Under the pieces are notes generated by a model. It searched no databases and was not told where the DNA came from. It was given only the letters and a program-made list of their open reading frames with translations. A stretch of 64,000 bases of DNA from Chaunax sp. Z400 (Eukaryota; Chordata; Actinopteri; Lophiiformes; Chaunacidae): NCBI GenBank assembly GCA_037577475.1, contig CM075188.1, positions 16,326,501 through 16,390,500 of the forward strand. Reading direction: 5' to 3'. Shown here in pieces: positions 51,748 to 61,100 of the stretch (the first letter of the stretch is position 1; the number at the start of each line of letters is the position of its first letter). Made by a program: the position numbers and the translations under genes.

Positions 51748-54700
51748 TTAGCCATCCTGTTGCTGTATGAACGGGTTTGGTATAGCCTCCATGCCGTCCT
51801 GAGGACAGATGAGCACTACAGAGGTTCCTCGGCAGACCACAAGCCCCAACTGCCTGGTGTCTTCTGTCAGCTTCAGCTGGTCATCTGGATCTGGATAGAC
51901 AAGGATGGATACGTTCAACACAAGAACCTATTCTACATAAAAAGTGCCTTGTGGAGTTTTTGACCACTACCAGCACTACAGGGCAATGCATGGTTCAACT
52001 TTTAGTTTAGTCTCTTGCATGCACACGTGTGACATGATACACAGTCCTGCCAAATGTTTCACGCCATTTCACTGATGTACCAGTGGTAGGAGTGCAAGCA
52101 AATATAAGAAGAGACTTCTCAGATTTTGAGGAGATAAACGCATATTCTTTTGACTTAAAGGATACAAATGATGCCTTTTGATATAAGAAAACTATACAGG
52201 CCCCATGTATACTAATTAGAATATTCAAAAATCAATGCCTTTCCCTAACATGTACAACCTACTTAAACATTGCTGCAGACCAATGGAAATGGTATTTTCT
52301 AAAGGCAGTGGTCTCTTTCTGCAGGATAATGCGCCCTGCCACACTGCAAAAAATGGTTATAGAATGGTTTGAGCACTGTTTCCCCTACCATTCATTTGGA
52401 GGGGCAGCAGGCCCCCTCAACACGACCTCCCACCACCCCAAAAAGAAAGGCACAAAATATTTTAATATTGGAATTTACATAATTTATATGTGCACTCATT
52501 TCATTTCAGCAGAGCATGAGCATCTTTTATGCGTTTCACTGTCCTGATCAATGACTCGACTCTGCTCTGCTCTACTCATGTTCCTATCGAAGAGGTGGCT
52601 TATCCATGCTGCACACAGACACGCAGAGTAAAGTAGAGGAGACAGGTTGAGTGACAGTAACCTGGGTTGAGCACGAAGTCTGTTCGTTACATGCAATAAC
52701 AACTTCCCTAAAACCAAAGATGGACAAACGCTACGCCACCTACCACCACCCAGCCTGCTGCTACCCAACCTGAACCTGGTACCAGTGGTGAGGGTGCTAA
52801 CAGTTACTCAGCTGCTGAGCGGAGGGAAGCTAGCCCTGTACAGAGCACACTGTAAAATCGAATAAGTTGAGTTACTTAAAAATATTATGCAAACTTGAGT
52901 GTGCAATACCAACTTCTTTATTTTATGTGTGTAACATTTAAAATAGCTTGCTTACTGTTATTGTGATAACTTAAACTACCAGAAAAGTAAATAAAACTCC
53001 TTCCTAAAAAGTATTGTAGCATGCTGAAATTTCTTATTGCATGAATTTGAGAAAATGATTTACTTTTTGCTCTGGAGTGCTTGTTATTACAACACATCAC
53101 ACTACTTTATTTTATCACCCTCTTGCATGACCCAGGCGGGACGTCACTAACCGTGAGAAAGACTGAACTCATGGTGCAATGGTGTTATATAACTAATCAT
53201 TTTCTATAGAAATATTTCTAAAACAGTAATTACTGCTTAACTGATAATTATTCAAAACACATTTAAACACAGGTTACTTGGGCTTATTGCCTACAACACA
53301 TTGTCTCAAGGTATGCTGGGAAACTCCACCCACCTGTCCCCAACATGCTACAGTATCTATTTACCCATTGTGGAAAACCACAGTACGCAGTTTGGTTGTT
53401 TCAACCGTCATTAAACATTTATTTTCACGTGGACAAAAAAAAAAAAACGTCAGCTACCCAACATTGAACAAGGACAGCTACAGAACAATAAACAAGTACA
53501 TGTGAATCTATTCTGCTGTGTGCTATTGCCACAACTGTTAAGAGCATTCCATGCAACAGATCTGAATGTGAATTAAAGATTTTAGAAGCTGAGTAGAATA
53601 CCTGATACCTGAGTAGAGTTTTACAAAACAAAAGTACCATTTATTTACCATTTAAAAGGGCTGTTTCCCATGAAAAGTAGTGGAGTACAAGTAGAAAGTG
53701 GTATGAACAGAAAACAGGCTATTCAAGTAAATTAGCTCTAATTTGTGGGGGACTTAAGTACAAGAGTAATATACTTAGTTACATTGTGGGATGTAACTAA
53801 GTACTGAAAAAAAGCAAAAGTTCTCAGTACTTGGTTTGTTTAAATGAAACAAACTCAAGTAAACAGAGTTTGACAGTCTTCTTGATGCAAAAGTAACTAT
53901 AATAAAATGAGTGTTATTAAAAAGTTGATTAAAAACTGAGTTAGGGCAACTCAGTATTTCTAATTTAATTCAATCTTACATTTTACAGTGCATCGACACA
54001 GCTGCACCCACTAACAAGCACAGGAAGACAGGCTTTGACCCATCTGGGTTATCAGAGAGGAAATACTGCTCCTGGCTCAACGAGACAGATATAGGTAAGG
54101 CTTGGACTAAAAGTAAATACAAATGTACAATAATTAATTACACCATACATCTTGAAGCACTCAGACCACAATTAAAGTCAAGGCAATGGCTACACCATGT
54201 GGCCAGGATGATGAAGAGAACTGATGGAAAATAATAACTGTACCTATTCACTGAAAATATTTATTGTTAAATTTTATTATATATTATCTATTATTACTGT
54301 GAATGAATCTTTGTTTTCTCCCATTCATCCTCGGCAAGTACAGTTGTGAATTTGAAGTTTCCATAAAATTTTAACCTCTCCTTGCAGTTTGTTTCCTTTT
54401 GCAGAGCAGTTTAATGATACCTTTATTAGTCCCACATGGGGAAATTCTTTCTCTGCATTTGACCCATCCCTGAGGAGCAGTGGGCTGCCACTACACGCGG
54501 CGCCCGGGGAGCAAATTGGGGTTCAGTATCTTGCTCAAGGATACTTCAACTTGTGGACTTGCAGGGGCTGAGGATCGAACCACCGACCTTTTGTTCCGTG
54601 AACGACCGCTCTACCCCCTGAGCCACAGCCGCCCATTAACCATTGGAGATGAACAGACTTTACAGTGTCAAGTTGTACATAATGACGTATTCCATCATGT

Positions 54701-55363
54701 TAAGTTAGTCAGCCCATTCACCAGTCCAAATTGAACCGCGTTGCATAATGTTCCCATTTAGATGTGTTACGTTTCATGCAGAGATCGTACTTGTTTGGCT
54801 TACCTCGCATATACTCGATTGTGCCGTCCAGCACCAGGTTCAATAGAGGATCGAAGCCTTTCAGGACACCACTGGCTGAGGAAAATATACAGTACATAGC
54901 TTACATTAGTCAGAATCAGTTCACTGACTTCGAAAAGATGCCCAAACTTGTGACTGTATACTTTCTTTTGGCTACTAATCGTTAGAATCAGCGTATGGTC
55001 AGGATTAATACACCTACCCTCTCGTCCTCCTTGAAACTTCACACGAATAGGCTTGTCGATGTATTTAGACAAGTCAAAGATGCTCTCTTTTTTCTTCTTT
55101 TCTTTGTCCTAAAGAGAGAAAGGGGACATTTTTGTGATTAAGTTACACGCGTGATAGCTTAGCCTGAGTTTAGCTTTGCGTGGCTAGTCAATTAGCAAAT
55201 ATAACATCAAACACCAAGTTAACTGAGAATAGTTATTCTACATCTCACGTCGTGTTCGGTATAGTCAATTACTGGCTATGTATATGACAGAGAACCCTTC
55301 TTATGTGTGTAGAGGTAAAAACTCATTCGTATGGAAGCGAAAACTATACGAACTCACCGCCAT
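51748..55363 (-). CDS. lsm7: U6 snRNA-associated Sm-like protein LSm7
   Basis: Four exons (minus): 55363-55358 (only Met-Ala), 55108-55018, 54875-54804 and 51890-51748. They total 312 nt, 103 residues, the length I recall for human LSM7, and the sequence is almost identical to it. The N-terminal DKEKKKKESIFDLSKYIDK helix is followed by the Sm1 motif (IRVKFQGGREASGVLKGFDP, LLNLVLDGT) and the Sm2 motif (LVVCRGTSVVLICPQDG), ending in PNPFIQQQDG. LSm7 is a subunit of the cytoplasmic LSm1-7 ring, which binds the 3' end of deadenylated mRNA for decapping, and of the nuclear LSm2-8 ring on U6 snRNA. Introns 1 and 2 are short (about 250 and 140 bases). Intron 3 is about 2.9 kb and has been swollen by a terminal-inverted-repeat element and a SINE. 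The gene is head-to-head with the kelch gene at 57038. Confidence 0.98.
52851..53993. mobile_element. Non-autonomous terminal-inverted-repeat element in lsm7 intron 3
   Basis: The left end CACTGTAAAAT (from 52851) matches the right end ATTTTACAGTG (to about 53993) as an inverted repeat. GTTGAGTTACTT on the left and a TGAGTT/AACTCA-containing stretch on the right give weaker sub-terminal symmetry. Inside are AAGTACTG and CAGTACTT near 53790-53835. There is no transposase frame, so it would depend on a partner. I could not make out a convincing target-site duplication, so the superfamily is open. Confidence 0.6.
54405..54640 (-). mobile_element. tRNA-derived SINE in lsm7 intron 3
   Basis: Read on the minus strand it opens with GGGCGGCTGTGGCTCAGGGG and GTAGAGCGG, an RNA polymerase III A box. 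This is followed by GGTCGGTGGTTCGATCC, a B box, as in a tRNA-derived head. The body has CTTGAGCAAGATACTGAACC and CAATTTGCTCC. The 3' end, GAATTTCCCCATGTGGGAC then TAATAAAGG, resembles a LINE-type tail. It is inserted in the same orientation as lsm7. Confidence 0.85.
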
Positions 55364-57037
55364 GTTAGCTGCGTGACACGGAAACAATACTTTGACCTCT
55401 TCTTCTTCTTTAGTGTTCAATGGCGCGTGACAAACTGGCTTGGAGTTGCTCTAGCGCCACCAACTGAGCTGGAGTGTGGAGGGGAGATTACCTGTATGTA
55501 GAAAAAAAGAAAAAAGTGGATTGTTTTGGATAAATTACTTTAACAAATATAATAATTTAAAGTTATAGCTTGCCTGCTTTTTGGTTTTCCCAAGAGACCT
55601 GACAAGTAAAAGTCAGGGTATATTACCTTTCTTTGAGACATAAGGAGGTAATTTCTCTCGATATTGAATTTTCTTCAATGAAATAGCACACATTTACTGT
55701 GTGCATTTTGCATTTGGGTCCTTTCCTATTTTATATACACATGATTGAATGTATTCTCAGACCAGTCTGCATATTTTCTTCCCTTCGTTTCCAGCCCACC
55801 ATCCTCCCAGCACCAACTTCTGTATATTATATAGGTGTCTCCCACTTTTATTACGGCTGTTTCAGTAACATTGTTATTTATCTCCTTCTCCTCTATCCAT
55901 TGCAGGGGCAATATGTTGCTAATAGCTCTATGGTATACACTGACAAAATATCTGATACTCTTCTCTTAATGCATGACTCAATGACATATTTGGTAGACAT
56001 AAGCATATGGAGATCTACCAAAAAACCGCTTGGTGCCATGCCCTAAACCAAACAGGAAGTCCAACCTTTTTAAATCAAATTTTGGATTTTTTTCCATTTG
56101 CGCACATTGGATTGTGACTAACTCCTCCTAAAGCATTAACCAGATCAACAGGAAATGTCATATTCTTTTTCTTTTATGTACCATTACTAGCTCGTTGACC
56201 ATATTGGCCTTGAATTTGGTCAGACTAGCTATAACACCTTGATGATGCTTCATGGTGAATATCATGAACTGTTGTCGAACTGCGATGGCGTGGCGGCATG
56301 GCGAAGTTCGATCACTCATCATCAGGGATCAAATTGTTGTTGCGAGGTCGGAAATGCTGAAAACTTTATAAAAAATGGTAGACAACTCAAGAATGGCAAA
56401 ACTTATGATCTCATGTGGGTATGGTGGTTGGGCGTGGCAAAATGGCTCTATGGCGCCCCCTGGAGTGCTTCAAATGAGCAGCCCCTGCAATACATTTACT
56501 TAGAAGTATAAAATTTGGTACACTTGTGTGTATCATATAAAGATCTACCAACAATATGTTGAATAAGAGACCCGCCCTGAAAACACCTACACAACAATAT
56601 TCAGTCACAGTGATAGCGCCACCTGCTGGCAAATGTAGAAATGTCTTGTAGGACAAATTTTGTTTGTTTTACTCAAAGATTTCATTGGGTGGTCATCACA
56701 GGATGTGATCAAAGAGAAGGTAGATTACTTGGTGCTCTCTACCACCACATAATAGACAAAAAAAGGTAAATCACAATCCTTCCCTCAGTGTCTGTAACAC
56801 ATGCAAATACAGAGCCATGTTTACCGCAGGAGAAGAGTACTGAGGCCAATGCTGGGGCACATCCCGACGGGTGCCGGAGAGCGAGGGCCTGTTCAACGTT
56901 GCTTGCAGCTTTAATTAGCATCTGTTTTTCAAACTGACCTCTTTTTCCTTGTTGCCTTAAGCCTGCAGTCAGTCAGGGGGAAAGTCTATTAATATCACCA
57001 GTTGGTGTGTTGTAAACCAGAGCGAGGACAAGGGACT
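55364..57037. other. Shared upstream region of lsm7 and the kelch gene, largely repeat
   Basis: The first 100 bases should hold the lsm7 promoter. About 56040-56660 is a decayed dispersed repeat (see separate entry). The last 150 bases before 57038 probably hold the 5' UTR of the kelch gene: TTG at 57002 is in frame with its ATG but is not a start. Confidence 0.45.
56040..56660. mobile_element. Decayed dispersed teleost repeat
   Basis: Phrases such as GGGCGTGGCAAAATGGCTCTATGGCGCCCCCTGGAG, AAAATTTGGTACACTTGTGT and AGCGCCACCTGCTGGCA are ones I recall from an abundant unclassified fish repeat. No intact frame or clear ends. Confidence 0.55.
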
Positions 57038-59057
57038 ATGCAGAAGACGGCGGGTGTAGCCGTTTCTTGTGAAATGGCCTGCAGAGCTGACCCTGGGCTT
57101 AATAATCAAAACTTTAAATCTACAGCTGTCTCTGAATGGATAAAGAAACCTGAGGAGGATGAATTTGCTTTACACGTGAAAAACTCTGAGCCTGATGTGA
57201 TCCCTGATGCTACTCTACAGGTAGAAGGAGAGAGTTTTTATGTCAACCGTCAACAACTGGCCCTCCAGAGTCCCTACTTTCGTGCTCTGTTTTTTGGCTG
57301 CGGCATAGAGAGCACCAAAAGAAAAGTTGAGATCAGAGGTGTGTGTCTGCAGCATTTCAGGGTTTTAATGGAATACAGCAGGACATCCAACCTAAGTTTG
57401 GACAGAGAAAATGTTCAAGGGATCCTTCAGACCGCAGACTTTTTACAACTGGAGCGAGCACGGCTGCTGTGCTGTAAGTTCCTAGAGCGTGAGCTGCACC
57501 TCAATAACTGTCTGGGGATGATGGCCTATGCCTGGCAGCTGGGCTGCACTCAACTCTACAAGGCAGCACGACAGGTTGTGCTCACACACTTCTCTGCTAT
57601 TGTCACTGAGGAAGACTTTCTGTTCTTGTCTAAGGAGACCATAGCAGACCTTCTTGCCAGTGATGACCTGGTCATTCATAAGGATGATCTGGCCCTGGAG
57701 GCCACCATGCATTGGGTGTCATTTGACCCAAAACGAGAAGAACATTTTCTGGAGCTCATTGAGCTGGTGAGGCCTGAGTCACTTTCTGTATCATTCATCA
57801 CCGAACTTTTGAGCCGAATGAAAAGCTCTGACCCCAGAGCCAAGCTCATCTGCATGCTGAATGAACATTTCCCAACATCTTGGTCAATGGGCAGGTCAAT
57901 GAGGAGGACCGGGGCTAGAGAGACACTCTTTGTCTTGGGTGGACCTCATGATCAGGAGCAACAGGCCCTTTACCAGTTTTATCCACTAAGTGGTAGATGG
58001 CAGAGCTGTGCACCTCTGCAGAGAAAGAACTTCACACAGTACTCTGTGGCTGCAGTAGGTAATGGTTATGAGAATGATGATGGTCATGGTAATGAAGCTA
58101 AGGATAATAATGAAACTGATGTGTGACAGCTAGACAGAATGTGTATTTATCATTTGAAGACATACATTTGAATGCCACATACACACATTAGACACTAAAA
58201 TTGGCATGCAAATCTGAACAATACATTTATTTTTCCTTCCCTTATCACACAGGAGACAATGTAATTGTGACAGGTGGCTACTTCCGTGATGTGCTGTGGT
58301 TCAGTGTGGATTGGGTCAGGATATACGAATGTCGGAACCAGCGCTGGGTGGATGGGCCAGCCCTGCAGAAATCCAGGCACAGCCACTGCTCCATAGGACT
58401 GGACTCAACACTCTATGTTCTAGGGGGCAGTATGGATGAGGGGCTTGTTGCCGATGTAGAAAGACTTGTCCTGGGGTCAGAGGAGGGCTGGGAGAGTGTC
58501 AGTCCTTTGGTCAGGGCTGTGGAGAGGGCAGCTACTGCTGCTCTGGGGTCTTGTATCTATGTGACGTGTGGCCTGGATGAACATGGGGAGGCATATGGTG
58601 GAATCCAGAGGTATATAGTGATGGAGGATCAGTGGGATGTGGTCTCCTATTCCCCCTTTCCAAGGTGAGTTAATTTTCAATAACTCACTTTTAAGCTTTT
58701 CTGTCTAACATTGTCAGTCTGTTACTTCAGTGATATTTAATATTATTTCACAGATATGACCTGGTTGCCACAGATCTCAACGGTGCCCTCTACCTGTTTG
58801 GAGGCCAAGCTTTGCGTCTTGACGTGGAGACAGATGAGTGGACTGTGCTGGAGGAGGAGTGTCTGGACAGGAAGTTCTTCTCTGGCTGCACAACAGTCAG
58901 CAGCCAGATCTACCTGGTCAGCGAGAAGAAGAATAACAAAGCAGTTCCAAACATGGTGCTGATGGACCCTTACATTGACACTTGCATTGAGGTAGATGAC
59001 GTCATGCCCTGCCCGGTGCCCCTGAGAGGGTGTGTCACCATAAGAATGGTCATGTGA
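57038..59057 (+). CDS. Kelch-like BTB-BACK-kelch protein, subfamily uncertain
   Basis: Three exons, 57038-58058, 58253-58664 and 58754-59057, encode 578 residues. Donors are GTAATG and GTGAGT; acceptors are CACACAG and TTTCACAG; phases 1 and 2 agree. The BTB domain (about 50-150) shows LQVEGESFYVNRQQLALQSP, then YFRALF. The BACK domain (about 155-260) shows LERELHLNNCLGMMAYAWQL. Kelch repeats follow from about 290 (VLGGP, VTGGYF, VLGGSM, LFGGQ), some of them degenerate. Such proteins usually recruit substrates to cullin-3. I cannot tell which KLHL/KBTBD member this is; it is clearly not ENC-type. ATG 57038 is the first in-frame ATG; a later one is at 57071. Exon 1 carries the whole BTB-BACK unit. 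The stop is TGA at 59055-59057 and a possible ATTAAA poly(A) signal lies near 59172. Confidence 0.9.
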
Positions 59058-61100
59058 CAGTGTTTGAATGAATTTAAAAAATCTATAAAAGGCTTTGGTG
59101 AACACAAACTCAAGGGTAGTAAAATCTCCAGAAATTAGACACCATGCTAATTTATTTAGTAGAAGTCATTTATTAAAACTTTTCAACTGGCCACACAAAG
59201 CACACTCATAAGAGAACAGTCATATGTTACTTTGATGGAAACATGACATTTCTCCAGATTTTCTATGTATTTTAAATTAAAAAAAGCAGTATTCTAGCAG
59301 GGGTCATGGGTGCATTATTCAGCGGATCAGCCCTTTTAATGTTTGGTGTGATTAAGTTCCTGTTCAGAGTCAGACCAAACCCTGTCTTTATACCTGTTAC
59401 AACTGCTTTGTATAAAATCTTGTTTGGACCCACTCATCTTACTGGCCATTGAAAATGTAAAACCAGTTTTTGGTAGGTAATGACCAGGAGTGTACAGTAG
59501 TTTTTCAGTGTTCAAGTACATGTAAAATACACCTCTTGTTCCTAGTTAAGTAGCAGAGCGCAATCCAGTCATATCAAAATGTCATAAAATTTTATATTAT
59601 ACAATAATCATGAAATCTTTACATTTAGTTCATCATGAGCCATAAAGCATTTAACCATCTAAAATACCTCTTATTTCACTAATGCCCATCTGTGTACATA
59701 CTTCTCATAGCTCACCTTGGTACTACCAGCCTCACCAACATTTCAAACCAAACATTAGAACCAATCAGTAAGGCCTGGACAGTGTGTTTGTACAGTAAAG
59801 GTAATCCTACTCACATACAGCTTATTATCAAGTGGTGTCACAGAATAGTGTAAAAAAACAAAACCAAAACAGCAGCCAAGGCACAAATCAAAAGAGGAAA
59901 CTAATGCCTCATTGAGAAATCATGCTGTCTGTCACATTGATGTTCAAGGTAGAAAAAGAGACAAAAGTCACGCACACACACACGGTTTAAATTCATATTT
60001 CTAGGAGCAGAACATTTAAATCATGTAAGGGCTTCATTCTATCATTTTGTCAGACACAGAGTTAATTCCCTTTAAAAGACATGTTCTTCTTTGTGCACCA
60101 GGGGGTGCTGTATCTTTTTCTAGGGAATGAGTTAAAAATAACGAAAATTTTAAATTCAAACTCCATCACAGAAAAATATAACTTTACATTCCCTAAGGGA
60201 CTCCTGCAGTAGCATTTAAATTCTGCACAGAATATAAAATGAAGACAACAGCAAATTTTACCTGTTGAGTAAATGGTTCATTACAAACATATAAAGTGGT
60301 TTTCAACAGATTCACTATGTGTTTTTAATAGTCTATGTACAATCAGCCATTACCTATGAGAACACGGTATCTAAAAAGGGTAAGTAAAAAATATTGTGTT
60401 CCTTCCAATTAATTTAATTCCATTTAATTTAAATTCCTTATGTTATGTATTTATTTGTGCCATTACTTTTTGTTTTGTTGGAAAAATTGTGATGATGTTC
60501 ATCTATTTTATATTTATTTGTGGAAATAATGACTAGAATAAAAATTCTTAGTCTTCTTCTTCTTCTTCTTATTATGCTGAGTATGTGGATTCATATCTGT
60601 GGAAGTGAATTTCTCTTAAATTATGGCTTTAGTTGGCTTGGTCTCAAACACATTATATGACATATTAGAAAAGAACAGTTTGATTTTGTAAATAGTGAAT
60701 TAGTTTTTCTTGTTGACCAAAGAAGGATAAATACATTATAGCACAGTCCTGGTATGTCTATCCTTATATATTTACAAGCAGCCCATAGTACACTGAAAAG
60801 AACCAGTATTAATATAAAATCTGCAAAAACATGTAATCTACTGTGAAGGAACTGTCTTTTGTTTTGCCAGATATTTTCTAAAGTATGTTGGTGTTTTTTC
60901 CTAATCACACACTGGATGTACAGATTTACAATAATCTTTCTTTCTTTAAAGATGAGCCGGATGCAGACTTACCCTGATCTGAAATCAGCAATGGACCTTG
61001 TGCATAAGCCACATGCATGTATCGTATGTTAGAAAATAGTTTATCTTCAATAGATGATTTTTTCCATTGAGTCTAGCAGATGTTGAGGGAGGCTGCTCCA
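59058..61100. other. Intergenic stretch between convergent kelch and ceramide synthase genes
   Basis: No exon recognised. The right part is probably ceramide synthase 3' UTR; TTTATT at 60513-60518 is an AATAAA on the minus strand about 590 bases after the stop. There is a short (TTC)n run near 60549. Confidence 0.5.

Noticed and set aside
54555..54640. A tRNA gene on the minus strand
   Set aside because: The A and B boxes belong to a SINE: no foldable tRNA cloverleaf with anticodon arm, and it continues into a SINE body and LINE-like tail.
57002..57037. 12 extra N-terminal residues on the kelch frame
   Set aside because: The frame opens with TTG, not ATG; the first ATG is at 57038.
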